DNA of 64,000 nt, taken from NCBI RefSeq assembly GCF_013410355.1, contig NZ_JACCFI010000001.1:2418001-2482000 (forward strand), read 5' to 3'. A program made the position numbers and the translations under genes. Within the stretch, counting starts at the first letter, position 1; each line of letters begins with the position of its first letter. Source of the stretch: Agromyces hippuratus. Lineage in GTDB: Bacteria; Actinomycetota; Actinomycetes; Actinomycetales; Microbacteriaceae. The notes below the pieces were generated by a model, which was given only the letters and a program-made list of their open reading frames with translations, ran no database searches and had not been told where the DNA came from. This document shows, piece by piece, positions 23,067-31,116 of the stretch.

Positions 23067-23621
23067 ATGGCGCACGAATCCGAAGCCGCCGCCGACGACG
23101 TGGAACCCGCCCGCGCCGATCCCGCCGACGTCCACGGCGAGCACACCGAGACCCGCCGGGAGACGTACGGCGAGCGTCTCGACCGCAAGTGGAACGATGT
23201 CCTGCAGGAGCTTCGCGCCGTGCAGGCCGGCACGCAGATCATCACAGGCTTCCTGCTCGCGGTGGCGTTCCAGCCGACGTTCGCCGAGCTCGAGCGCTAC
23301 GAGCTCGCCCTCTACCTCGTGCTCGTCGTGCTCGCCGCGACGGCGACGATGCTGGGTCTCGCGCCCGTGATCCTGCACCGCGAGCTCACCGGACAACACC
23401 AGAAGGAGCGGGTCGTGCGGATCGCCAACCGCATCCTGCTGACCCTGCTCGTCGTCGTCTCGTTCCTCACCGCGGGCGTCGCGAGCCTCATCTTCGACGT
23501 GGCCGTGAACCAGGTCGCGGGGTTCATCGCGCTCGGGGTCAGCCTCATCCTGCTCGCGGTGTTCTGGATCGTGGTGCCGCGGGTCGGTCGTCCCTCGCTG
23601 CGGGAGCGGCTGCGCCCCTGA
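23067..23621 (+). CDS. DUF6328 family membrane protein
   Basis: 184 aa. An acidic soluble N terminus is followed by ERLDRKWNDVLQELRAVQAGTQIITGFLL, the start of the DUF6328 domain, and four membrane segments, at about residues 67-87, 92-112, 133-153 and 158-178. A conserved charged loop (RELTGQHQKERVVRIANR) lies between helices 2 and 3. The function is unknown. ATG 23067 is chosen over a frame beginning with a Cys/Trp-rich stretch. It diverges from cofE. Confidence 0.82.
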   Translation: MAHESEAAADDVEPARADPADVHGEHTETRRETYGERLDRKWNDVLQELRAVQAGTQIITGFLLAVAFQPTFAELERYELALYLVLVVLAATATMLGLAPVILHRELTGQHQKERVVRIANRILLTLLVVVSFLTAGVASLIFDVAVNQVAGFIALGVSLILLAVFWIVVPRVGRPSLRERLRP

Positions 23622-23668
23622 CTCACCCGGCGCGGCCTCGCGTCGGTGCCGCCGAATAGGCTGGGACC

Positions 23669-24505
23669 ATGCGCATCGCCACCTGGAACGTCAACTCGAT
23701 CCGCGCCCGCGTGGCGCGCACCGTCGATTGGATGGTGCGCGAAGACGTCGACGTGCTGGCGATGCAGGAGATCAAGTGCAAGCCCGAGCAGTTCCCGATC
23801 GAGGCGTTCGAAGAGGCGGGCTACGAGGTCGCGATCCACGGCCTGAACCAGTGGAACGGCGTCGCGATCGCGAGCCGTTCGCCGATCGGCGAGGTCGAGA
23901 CCTCGTTCCCCGGCATGCCCGGCTTCCTCAAGGGGCTCGAAGGCCCCGACCAGCCGCAGGAGGCGCGCGCGATCGGCGCGACGGTCAACGGCGTGCGGGT
24001 GTGGAGCCTCTACGTGCCCAACGGCCGCTCGCTCGACGACCCGCACTACACGTACAAGCTCGACTGGCTCGCGGCGCTCACGGAGTACACGCGCGCCGAG
24101 ACATCCGCTCGGCCCGAAGCGCCCTTCGCGCTCATGGGCGACTTCAACATCGCACCGCTCGATGAGGACAACGGCGACCCGGCGGTCATCGAAGGCGTCA
24201 CGACGCATGTGTCGCCGGCCGAGCGTCAGGCGTTCTTCACGCTCGAGAACGCCGGCGTGACGGATGTCGTGCGCCCGCGCATCCCCGAGGGCTACACCTA
24301 CTGGGACTACAAGCAGCTGAAGTTCCCGCGCAACGAGGGGCTGCGCATCGACTTCATCCTCGGGTCGGCGGCATTCGCCGAGGCCGTGACCGATGCCTCG
24401 ATCCACCGCAACGAGCGCAAGGGCGACGCCCCGAGCGACCACGTGCCGGTGCTCGTCGACCTCGCGATCGGCGATGACGACGACGATCGCCCGATGATCT
24501 TCTAG
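23669..24505 (+). CDS. xth: Exodeoxyribonuclease III (AP endonuclease)
   Basis: 278 aa endonuclease/exonuclease/phosphatase-fold enzyme that cleaves abasic sites and degrades 3' ends in base-excision repair. Active-site residues are visible in order: ATWNVNSIRAR (metal Asn), MQEIKC (Glu), YVPNGR, GDFNIAP (Asp/Asn), the RIDFIL segment and DHVPV (Asp-His). The length is typical and the ATG start is in the expected position. It is monocistronic, with a metal-responsive regulator downstream after 101 bp. Confidence 0.96.
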   Translation: MRIATWNVNSIRARVARTVDWMVREDVDVLAMQEIKCKPEQFPIEAFEEAGYEVAIHGLNQWNGVAIASRSPIGEVETSFPGMPGFLKGLEGPDQPQEARAIGATVNGVRVWSLYVPNGRSLDDPHYTYKLDWLAALTEYTRAETSARPEAPFALMGDFNIAPLDEDNGDPAVIEGVTTHVSPAERQAFFTLENAGVTDVVRPRIPEGYTYWDYKQLKFPRNEGLRIDFILGSAAFAEAVTDASIHRNERKGDAPSDHVPVLVDLAIGDDDDDRPMIF

Positions 24506-24560
24506 GCGGTCGACTCGGGCGTCTGCGCGCCGCCGCGCCGCGAGAGCCGTGCCATCCGTT

Positions 24561-24598
24561 CGATACAGGCTTTTGTGAATACACGATCTGCTGTATCG
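24561..24598. promoter_or_regulatory. Likely operator of the CmtR-like regulator
   Basis: CGATACAG (24561-24568) and CTGTATCG (24591-24598) form a perfect 8-bp inverted repeat. A nested ATACA (24579-24583) / TGTAT (24592-24596) pair is also present. Both end within 15 bp of the regulator's GTG start. This fits an autorepressed ArsR/SmtB-type promoter. Confidence 0.6.
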
Positions 24599-24606
24599 TC
24601 ACCGAC

Positions 24607-24957
24607 GTGACCGAGCACCTCGTGACTGAAACGGCGACCCTGACCCACACCGCGGCGCTCGCGCGCCTCGGGCACGCGCTCTCCGACGAGACCCGCGCCC
24701 GCATCCTGCTCTCGCTCCGCGAGGCGCCCGCCTACCCGTCGGACCTCGCCGAGTCGCTCGGCGTCTCACGGCAGGTGATGTCGAACCAGCTGGCCTGCCT
24801 GCGCGGCTGCGGGCTCGTCGAGGCGGTGCCCGACGGTCGGCGCACCTCGTACCGGCTCGCCGGCGAATACCTCGCACCGGCGCTCGGCGACCTGCTGCGG
24901 CTCGTGCTCGTCGTCGACCCGGCGTGCTGCTCGAGCGAGGGATGCACCTGCGCATGA
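24607..24957 (+). CDS. ArsR/SmtB-family metal sensor, CmtR-like
   Basis: 116 aa from GTG 24607. Winged helix with the recognition helix SLGVSRQVMSNQL. Two cysteines, C64 and C68, sit in LACLRGCGLV, the alpha-4 motif that defines the Cd/Pb sensor CmtR. The C terminus adds a cysteine cluster (C107, C108, C113, C115 in DPACCSSEGCTCA), again as in CmtR, which uses a third C-terminal cysteine ligand. The stop overlaps the CDF pump start (ATGA), so it should repress its own operon until Cd(II), Pb(II) or Zn(II) binds. Confidence 0.88.
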   Translation: MTEHLVTETATLTHTAALARLGHALSDETRARILLSLREAPAYPSDLAESLGVSRQVMSNQLACLRGCGLVEAVPDGRRTSYRLAGEYLAPALGDLLRLVLVVDPACCSSEGCTCA

Positions 24958-25685
24958 CGTCCGTACCGCTGACGCCCGGCCCGGGCACGCCGGGCACCCC
25001 GGGCCGGCGCGCCGACGCCGCCCTCTCCCCCGAGCGCCGCGTCGTGCTCGTGCGACGCATCCGGCTCATCGTCGCGGCGACCATCGCGTACAACGTGATC
25101 GAGGCGATCGTCGCCCTCGCCGCCGGCTCGGTCGCCTCGTCGGCCGCCCTCATCGGCTTCGGCCTCGACTCGATCGTCGAGGTGCTCTCGGCCGCCGCAG
25201 TGGCCTGGCAGTTCGCCGCCCCCGACCCCCACAAGCGCGAGCGCGTCGCCCTGCGCCTCATCGCCGTCTCCTTCTTCGGCCTGGCGCTGTTCGTGTCCAT
25301 CGACGCCGCCCGCGCGCTGCTCGGGGCATCGGAGCCCGAGCACTCCCCGATCGGCATCGTGCTCGCCGCCGTGAGCCTCGCCGTCATGCCGCTGCTGTCG
25401 TGGTTCGAACGCCGCACCGGCCGCGAACTCGGCTCCGCCTCAGCCGTCGCCGACTCGAAGCAGACGCTGATCTGCGCCTACCTCTCGGCGGCGCTGCTCG
25501 TGGGCCTGCTGCTGAACAGCCTGCTGGGCTGGGCGTGGGCCGACTCGGTGGCCGCACTCGTCATCGCCGCATTCGCGGTGCGCGAGGGCATCGAGGCCTG
25601 GCGCGGCGACGCGTGCACGGTGCCGGTGTCGGTGCTCACGGGCGAGCGCGAAGCCGAGGGCGACGAGCACGACGACTGCTGCTGA
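24954..25685 (+). CDS. Cation diffusion facilitator (heavy-metal efflux)
   Basis: 243 aa. Six membrane segments with the CDF metal site residues in GFGLDSIVEVLSA (helix 2) and VADSKQTLICAYLS (helix 5), the latter lacking the classical His-x3-Asp spacing. A cysteine/histidine tail (EHDDCC) could donate metal. It lacks a full C-terminal cytoplasmic domain, so it is the short CDF type. It is translationally coupled to the CmtR-like sensor, which indicates export of Cd, Pb or Zn. Confidence 0.88.
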   Translation: MTSVPLTPGPGTPGTPGRRADAALSPERRVVLVRRIRLIVAATIAYNVIEAIVALAAGSVASSAALIGFGLDSIVEVLSAAAVAWQFAAPDPHKRERVALRLIAVSFFGLALFVSIDAARALLGASEPEHSPIGIVLAAVSLAVMPLLSWFERRTGRELGSASAVADSKQTLICAYLSAALLVGLLLNSLLGWAWADSVAALVIAAFAVREGIEAWRGDACTVPVSVLTGEREAEGDEHDDCC

Positions 25686-25696
25686 CCGGGCGGGGC

Positions 25697-25711
25697 GGCG
25701 CCGGTGGCGCC
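25697..25711. terminator. Short GC hairpin between convergent genes
   Basis: GGCGCC (25697-25702) and GGCGCC (25706-25711) can pair across a 3-nt loop, in the 60-bp gap between the CDF and sigma stop codons. It is weak evidence, because GGCGCC is itself palindromic. Confidence 0.3.
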
Positions 25712-25745
25712 CGCGCCCTGACGCGCCCGCTCCCCGGTGCTCACG

Positions 25746-26252
25746 TCAGCGCGGCGTCCGCACCGCGAGCTGCGCGCGGAGCTCCTCCTTCGCTCGCTGG
25801 TACCGGCCCCGCACGGTCGACGCCGGCATGCCGAGCAGCCGGCTGATCTCAACGAGCGACCAGCCGTCCCAGTGCACGAGGGTGACGATCTCGGCGAGGT
25901 CGGGATCGAGCCGCTCGAGCAGATCCCGCATCGCGACGACGTCCGCGGGATCCTCGACCGGGCGGGCCGTCAGCACCTCACGGAGGGCGCCGCCGAGACG
26001 CTCGCGCCGCGCCTCGCTGCGGGCCGCGTTGCGGAGCACGTTCCGCGCGACGCCGAACAGCCACATGCGTGCGGGCTCGACCTCCCGCGGGAGCTCCGAC
26101 CTGCGGCGCCAGGCGATCAGCATCGTCTCCGCGAGCAGGTCGGCGCCGTCGGCACCGACCCGGCGTTCGAAGTACGCGAGCAGGTCGGGGGAAGCTTCGG
26201 CCATGAGCGCCGCGTAGTCGCGTTCGTCGCGCGACCGACTGCGGCCGATCAC
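25746..26252 (-). CDS. ECF-type RNA polymerase sigma factor
   Basis: 168 aa from GTG 26252, which overlaps the stop of the upstream membrane-protein gene (GTGA). Region 2 runs from ASPDLLAYFERRVG to MWLFGVARNVLRN. Region 4 contains DLAEIVTLVHWDGWSLVEISRLLGMPASTVRGRYQRAKEEL. It is a typical short ECF sigma factor. Its gene is second in the operon, after a membrane protein that may act as its anti-sigma factor, the reverse of the common order. Confidence 0.9.
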   Translation of the reverse strand: MIGRSRSRDERDYAALMAEASPDLLAYFERRVGADGADLLAETMLIAWRRRSELPREVEPARMWLFGVARNVLRNAARSEARRERLGGALREVLTARPVEDPADVVAMRDLLERLDPDLAEIVTLVHWDGWSLVEISRLLGMPASTVRGRYQRAKEELRAQLAVRTPR

Positions 26253-26977
26253 TCGTCGACCCCGGTGCACTTCTCCTGGCCCGACCAGCCGACGCCGACC
26301 ATCGGCAGGCCTCGACCCTCGACGTACTCCGTCATCCGGTTCTGGATCGCGCTCGTGACGGCCATGTTGTACTCGACGTCGGCGTCGTAGTTCTCAGTGC
26401 CGTACCCGAACCGGGTCCTCGAGCCGTCGTCCTCCTCGATGAAGTTCTCGTCGACGACTCGGCCCGAGACGATCGCATTCTCGACATCGGCTTCGGTGAA
26501 GAGGTCCCCGGCCCGCAGGTAGTCGCGCACCGCATCGGCCGACCGCGGATCCGCCTCCACGCCGTCAGGGCGAGCCGGGTCCGGACTGTAGGTGACGTCT
26601 CCGAGGCGCAGCTCGCAGGCGCCGCCGCCCGGCAACGAGTAGGTGACGATCGCATCGGGATCCTCGGCCCACGCCTGCCACTCGGTGGTCGCGCTCGTGC
26701 TCGTGCCCCAGAACTGCGACCAATCGACCATGGTCGCGGCGAACGCCGCACCCGCTCCCCCGACCAGCAGCACCGGTGCCAGCACGGCAGCCGCGAGAGC
26801 CGCCCGCCGCCGATGCGACGGCCGGTCCGGCGCCATCGCCGACTCCGCCATCGCCGCCAGCCGGGAACGCACCTCGGGTGTCAGCCCGGTGCTGGGGCGC
26901 GCCGCCGCACCGAGCATCCGGTCGAGATCGGGATCCTCGTCGAGCCCGCGAAGTCCATCGGTGTTCGTGGTGTTCAT
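26249..26977 (-). CDS. Single-pass membrane protein, possible anti-sigma partner
   Basis: 242 aa. An acidic N-terminal cytoplasmic segment of about 50 residues contains a helical LTPEVRSRLAAMAESAM. A basic RRRAA precedes one membrane helix (about residues 58-80), and an extracytoplasmic domain with two cysteines (GGGACELRLG and QEKCTGVDE) follows. No zinc-binding anti-sigma motif is visible. The coupling to the ECF sigma gene downstream by a 4-base overlap supports, but does not prove, an anti-sigma or signal-input role. ATG 26977 follows GGAGACGTGGCG. Confidence 0.65.
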   Translation of the reverse strand: MNTTNTDGLRGLDEDPDLDRMLGAAARPSTGLTPEVRSRLAAMAESAMAPDRPSHRRRAALAAAVLAPVLLVGGAGAAFAATMVDWSQFWGTSTSATTEWQAWAEDPDAIVTYSLPGGGACELRLGDVTYSPDPARPDGVEADPRSADAVRDYLRAGDLFTEADVENAIVSGRVVDENFIEEDDGSRTRFGYGTENYDADVEYNMAVTSAIQNRMTEYVEGRGLPMVGVGWSGQEKCTGVDE

Positions 26978-27074
26978 CGCCACGTCTCCATTCGTCGAAT
27001 CATGCCCTACCCAGGTCATGTCCGGCATCGCGCGATTCGTCCGTCTCCCAGCCGGCGGCGATACGCTCGAACAC

Positions 27075-28331
27075 GTGACCAGCTCCCCCGACCGACCCGG
27101 CGACGGCCCGTTCACGGGCGTGACGTTCGATGGCCGCTACCGCCTCGACGGGCTCATCGGCCGCGGCGGCATGGCGAGCGTCTATCGCGGCGAAGACCTG
27201 AGCCTCGGCCGCCCGGTGGCCGTGAAGGTGTTCGCCGAAGCTGCCGAGGGCATCGACGACGCGGCGCGGCGCCGCTCCGAGACGGCGCTGCTCGCGAGCG
27301 TCGAGCACCGCGCACTGGTGCGCCTCTACGACGCCGCCCACGACCCCGCCACCGATCGCGAGTACCTCGTGATGGAGCTCGTCGACGGCCAGGACCTCCG
27401 CAAGACGCTCCAGCACGGCCCGGTCGGCGCAGCGGATGCCGCGGGGCTCGCCGCCGACCTCGCCGAAGCGCTGCACGTGATCCACGAGCGAGGCATCGTG
27501 CACCGCGACGTGAAGCCGGCGAACGTGCTGCTGGCACCCGCTCACCTGCCCACTCGCGCCTGGAATGCGAAGCTCGCCGACTTCGGCATCGCCCGCCTGA
27601 TCGACGATGCTCGCCTCACGCGCACCGGCGCCTACGTCGGCACGCCCGGCTACCTCAGCCCCGAGCAGGTGAGCGGCCGTGCGCCGGGCACCGCGTCCGA
27701 CATCTACTCGCTCGGGCTCGTGCTGCTCGAGGCGCGCACCGGGCGGCAGGCGTTCCCCGGCCCGGCCGTCGAGGCGGCAGCCGCCCGCCTCGTGGGCGAC
27801 CCCGAGATCCCCGTCGAGCTCGGCCCCGAGTGGGTCGATCTGCTGCGCGGCATGACCGCGCGCGAGGCATCCGATCGGCCTTCCGCCCTCGACGTCGCGA
27901 TCGCGGCCGGCCGGCTGCCGAGCGTGGCGGAGCCCTCGGCGACCGAGGCGACCCGAGCGGATGCCGCGGCGACCGTGCTGCTCGAGGCATCCGATGCCCC
28001 CACCCTGGTGCTGCCCGCTTCGCGCACCGTCGCAGCCTCGTCGACCGCGACGACGGCCGTGCTCGGCACCCCCGAGGGTGCCGATGGGGCCGTCGCCGCT
28101 CGGGCTGTGGCGTCCGCGTTCGAGCCGGCGCCGACCCCCTCGCGCCGCTGGGTGCGTCCGGCGATCGCCGTCGGGCTGCTCCTCGTCATCGCGATCGGCA
28201 TCGCTCTGCTCGTGCCGCCCGTGGTCGCGAGCCTCACCGGGCCGCAGCCCGTGCCCACCGAGACGCTGCCGACCCTGCCGGGCGAGCTCGGCGTGCATCT
28301 CGAGCAGCTCGAGGAGGCGGTGACGCGATGA
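27075..28331 (+). CDS. Membrane-anchored Ser/Thr protein kinase (PknB family)
   Basis: 418 aa from GTG 27075. Hanks-type kinase domain at about residues 20-285: glycine loop LIGRGGMASVY, catalytic lysine in VAVKVF, HRDVKPANVL, DFGIARL, activation loop TRTGAYVGTPGYLSPEQ and DIYSLGLVLLE. An Ala/Thr/Pro-rich linker leads to a membrane helix (about 355-378) and a short external tail. There are no PASTA repeats. It is coupled by ATGA to a lipoprotein gene, so the lipoprotein may work with the short external tail. Confidence 0.93.
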   Translation: MTSSPDRPGDGPFTGVTFDGRYRLDGLIGRGGMASVYRGEDLSLGRPVAVKVFAEAAEGIDDAARRRSETALLASVEHRALVRLYDAAHDPATDREYLVMELVDGQDLRKTLQHGPVGAADAAGLAADLAEALHVIHERGIVHRDVKPANVLLAPAHLPTRAWNAKLADFGIARLIDDARLTRTGAYVGTPGYLSPEQVSGRAPGTASDIYSLGLVLLEARTGRQAFPGPAVEAAAARLVGDPEIPVELGPEWVDLLRGMTAREASDRPSALDVAIAAGRLPSVAEPSATEATRADAAATVLLEASDAPTLVLPASRTVAASSTATTAVLGTPEGADGAVAARAVASAFEPAPTPSRRWVRPAIAVGLLLVIAIGIALLVPPVVASLTGPQPVPTETLPTLPGELGVHLEQLEEAVTR

Positions 28332-28759
28332 TGCACGCACGACCTCGCACCATCGTCGGCGCCGGACTCCTCGCCGGGTCGCTCGTGTTCGGGCTGGCCG
28401 CCTGCGGTCAATCACCTGAAGCGGTCAGCGCCGATCTCCACTCCTCGGTCGTGCAGGTCGCGAATCGCGCTGCCGACGGCGACTATCTCGGCGCGATCGC
28501 CGCCCTCGCCCTGCTCGAGAACGACGTGACCGCGGCCGTCGACTCGGGCACCATCGGCGAGCAGCAGGCCGCCGACATCCGCGAGGCGATCGCGCTCGTG
28601 CAGGCCGATCTCGAAGCCGCCGAGGTCACCGACTCCGTCACGCCCACGCCGACGCCGTCGGAGGACGACGACGACGACAACGACAACCGCGGCCCGGGCA
28701 ACAACAACGGCAACAAGGACAAGAAGGACAAGAAGCAGGACCAGGGCGACGACGACTGA
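28328..28759 (+). CDS. Lipoprotein with acidic/basic low-complexity tail
   Basis: 143 aa. Lipobox LAACGQS near residue 26 after a short hydrophobic signal. The middle (about residues 30-100) is a predicted helical pair, and the C-terminal 40 residues are a Thr/Pro stretch, then Asp/Asn-rich, then Lys/Asp-rich repeats (DKKDKK). The start overlaps the kinase stop (ATGA). The lipoprotein and kinase pair suggests a shared envelope role. No family is recognised beyond similar kinase-linked hypothetical proteins. Confidence 0.75.
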   Translation: MMHARPRTIVGAGLLAGSLVFGLAACGQSPEAVSADLHSSVVQVANRAADGDYLGAIAALALLENDVTAAVDSGTIGEQQAADIREAIALVQADLEAAEVTDSVTPTPTPSEDDDDDNDNRGPGNNNGNKDKKDKKQDQGDDD

Positions 28760-28805
28760 GCGCACGCCGTGACGGCGGGTCGACCGCAGTGCGTAGCATC
28801 GGGGG

Positions 28806-29624
28806 ATGCCAACGCTCACGGTTCCCGGTGCCGAACTCCACTACGAGTCGGCGGGACGCGCCTCCGCGCCCGCCCTGCTCCTGATCCCCGCCGGCATCGC
28901 GACGCTGCGCATGTGGGACGAGCAGATCGATGCCCTCGCCGAAGACCACGTCGTCGTGCGGTACGACCCCCGCGGGTTCGGCGGCACGCGCCACGACGAG
29001 TCGGTGCCGTTCGCGAACCACGCCGACGCGATCGCGCTGCTCGACCACCTCGGCATCGCCGAGGCGACCGTGATCGGCGCGAGCCGCGGCGGGCGCATCA
29101 CGCTCGACACCGCACTCGCCTTCCCCGACCGTGTGCGCGGCGTCGTGACCGTCGGCTCGGAACCGGGCGGATTCCCCGACCTGCCGCTCACCGATGAGGA
29201 GCAGCGACGGTTCGACGAGATCGAGGCGATCGACCCGGCGGTCGATGCGGCGCTGCTCATGCGCCTCGAGGCGGCTGTGTGGGCCGTGGGTCCGCTCCGC
29301 TCCGAGGCCGAGGTCGATCCCGGGTTCGTGCGACGGGCGTACGAGCTGAACGCCCCGAACGCCGCGCACGCGACCGACGACGGCACCATGCTCCCGCTCG
29401 AACCGCCGGCGAACGAGCGGCTCGGCGACATCCGGCTGCCCGCGCTCGTGACCGTGGGCGAGTACGACCTCAGCCCGGTGCTCGCGGCGTACGACCACCT
29501 GCTCGAGCGCCTGCCGAATGCGACGGGTGTTCGGTTCGCAGGCACCGCGCACCTGCCGAGCGTCGAGCGCTCCGAGGAGTTCACGAGCGTGCTGCGCGAC
29601 TGGCTGGGCGAGCACGGGCTCTGA
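28806..29624 (+). CDS. Alpha/beta-hydrolase
   Basis: 272 aa. Alpha/beta-hydrolase fold with the oxyanion segment LLLIPAGIATLRMWD, the nucleophile elbow GASRGG (Ser within VIGASRGGRITLD), a late acidic residue in VGEYDLSPV and the catalytic His in FAGTAHLPSVE. The substrate is unknown. It resembles esterases and hydrolases of the 3-oxoadipate enol-lactonase type. It starts 46 bp after the lipoprotein gene in the same direction and ends in the direct repeats at 29631. Confidence 0.88.
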   Translation: MPTLTVPGAELHYESAGRASAPALLLIPAGIATLRMWDEQIDALAEDHVVVRYDPRGFGGTRHDESVPFANHADAIALLDHLGIAEATVIGASRGGRITLDTALAFPDRVRGVVTVGSEPGGFPDLPLTDEEQRRFDEIEAIDPAVDAALLMRLEAAVWAVGPLRSEAEVDPGFVRRAYELNAPNAAHATDDGTMLPLEPPANERLGDIRLPALVTVGEYDLSPVLAAYDHLLERLPNATGVRFAGTAHLPSVERSEEFTSVLRDWLGEHGL

Positions 29625-29630
29625 GCGATA

Positions 29631-29681
29631 CGGCGCCCGGTGTCAGCGGCGCGAGCGCTGCGGCGCCCGGTGTCAGCGGCG
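29631..29681. repeat. Two 21-bp direct repeats forming terminator-like hairpins
   Basis: The same 21-bp sequence (starting CGGCGCCCGGTGTCAGCGGC) occurs at 29631-29651 and 29661-29681, 30 bp apart. In the second copy GGCGCC arms flank a 10-nt loop. The second copy overlaps the stop codon of the minus-strand SDR gene. The location between convergent genes suggests tandem terminators. Confidence 0.65.
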
Positions 29682-30512
29682 CCCCGTGAACCGGTCCATC
29701 GAGCGGTACACGCCGAAGCCGTCGCCGACGACGCGGTCGAAGACGCGCGTCGGCAGCAGTCCGCGCAGCGCCCGCGAGAAGCGAACGCTCCTCGGCAGCT
29801 CCAGCAGGGGCCGGCCCTCGAGCATCGCCCGCCACACGCGGTCGACGACGTATCCGGGGTCGAGCACCGGCGCGAGCACCGGACCGCGGGCACCGGCGAA
29901 CATGCCGGTCGCGATGTAGCTCGGCGTGACCGTGGTCACCTTCACGTTGCCGTGGTCGGACTGCTCGAGCTCGAGTCGCAGCGAGTCGCTCCAGCCGATG
30001 AGCGCCGCCTTCGACGCGGCGTAGACCGCCATGCGGGGGTTCGCGAGCGTGCCGGCGGCACTCGCGATGTTCACGATGCGCGCCGCACGATACGCGTTCG
30101 AGATCATGCCGGGCAGGAACTCGCGGGCGATGTACATCGGCGCGAGCGCGTTGACCTGCATGGTCGTGCGGGTGTCGTCGCCGTTGTCGGTGTTCCAGAA
30201 GTTGCGGTTGCCGCGCACGATGCCGGCGTTGTTGATGAGCACGTCGGGGTTGCCGACCTCGCGCCGCACGCGCTGGGCGGTCTTCGCGATCGCACCGAGA
30301 TCGCCGACATCGACGACGAAGGACTGGATGCGCGTGCGCCCCCGCGAGACCGCGCCGAGCTCGTCGACGGTGCGCGCGAGGGCGGCCGCATCGCGGTCCC
30401 ACAGAGTGACGGATGCCGCGTGCTCGGCCACCGCCCGTTCGGCGTACATGCGACCCATGCCCCCGGCCGCGCCGGTGATCAGGACCCTCGCGCCGCGCAC
30501 CGTTCTCGTCAT
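29673..30512 (-). CDS. Short-chain dehydrogenase/reductase
   Basis: 279 aa classical SDR. NAD(P) loop GAAGGMGRMYA near residue 13, NNAGIV, a catalytic serine in NIASAAG, and YAASKAA supplying the Tyr-x3-Lys pair. The C-terminal extension (RVWRAMLEGRPLLELPRSVRFSRALRGLLP) is typical of the group that includes lipid or fatty-acyl reductases in actinobacteria. The substrate is unknown. The ATG at 30512 is selected; upstream in-frame sequence overlaps the acetyltransferase gene on the same strand and is non-coding. Confidence 0.9.
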   Translation of the reverse strand: MTRTVRGARVLITGAAGGMGRMYAERAVAEHAASVTLWDRDAAALARTVDELGAVSRGRTRIQSFVVDVGDLGAIAKTAQRVRREVGNPDVLINNAGIVRGNRNFWNTDNGDDTRTTMQVNALAPMYIAREFLPGMISNAYRAARIVNIASAAGTLANPRMAVYAASKAALIGWSDSLRLELEQSDHGNVKVTTVTPSYIATGMFAGARGPVLAPVLDPGYVVDRVWRAMLEGRPLLELPRSVRFSRALRGLLPTRVFDRVVGDGFGVYRSMDRFTGRR

Positions 30513-30553
30513 CCCACCATTTTCGCCCACCACGGGGCATCCGCTCGCCGCGG

Positions 30554-31024
30554 TCAGTCGAGGCGCTTGGCCATGCGCATCGAAGTCGTCTCGTAGCCGA
30601 GCGACTCGTAGAGACCGCGGGCGGCGGCGTTGAACGCGAAGACGTTGAGGCCGATCGAGTGGGCGCCCTGCGCCCTGGCGTGCGCCTCGGCGAGGCGCAT
30701 CGCCTCGCGCCCGAGACCCCGGCCCCGGTGCTCGGGCTCGATCAGCACGTCCCAGATCCACCACGACCGGTCGTCGCCGCTCGTGTCGGGGCCGATCCAG
30801 AGGTAGCCGACCGCGATGCCCGAGTCGTCGACGACGTCGAAGACCTCGTGGCCGGGGGTCGGCGCGCCGCCCGGGAACGATTCGGCCATCCCCTCCGCCG
30901 CGTGCTGCAGGGCCCATTCCTCGGACCTGCCCGTCGCGATCAGATCGCGGGCGTACTCGCCGGCGCTGCGGTCGATCCACTCGGGAAGCCGGGCGCGGTC
31001 GAGCGGTCGGAGCGAGGCGGTCAT
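30554..31024 (-). CDS. GNAT-family N-acetyltransferase
   Basis: 156 aa. GNAT fold with the acetyl-CoA pyrophosphate loop EPEHRGRGLGREAM and a C-terminal GLYESLGYETTSMRM. A GYLWIGPDTSGD strand precedes WWIWDV. The start at 31024 is immediately divergent from a second GNAT gene (31117) with the same core motifs, which suggests an inverted duplication. The acceptor substrate is unknown. Confidence 0.9.
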   Translation of the reverse strand: MTASLRPLDRARLPEWIDRSAGEYARDLIATGRSEEWALQHAAEGMAESFPGGAPTPGHEVFDVVDDSGIAVGYLWIGPDTSGDDRSWWIWDVLIEPEHRGRGLGREAMRLAEAHARAQGAHSIGLNVFAFNAAARGLYESLGYETTSMRMAKRLD

Positions 31025-31116
31025 GGGCGAAGCCTGCCACACTGCGCCGCGATTCGACGGATCCGGACCGCCGGGCACCCCTCCCCCTGCGATCGACGTC
31101 GTGGCACCATGGGCGG

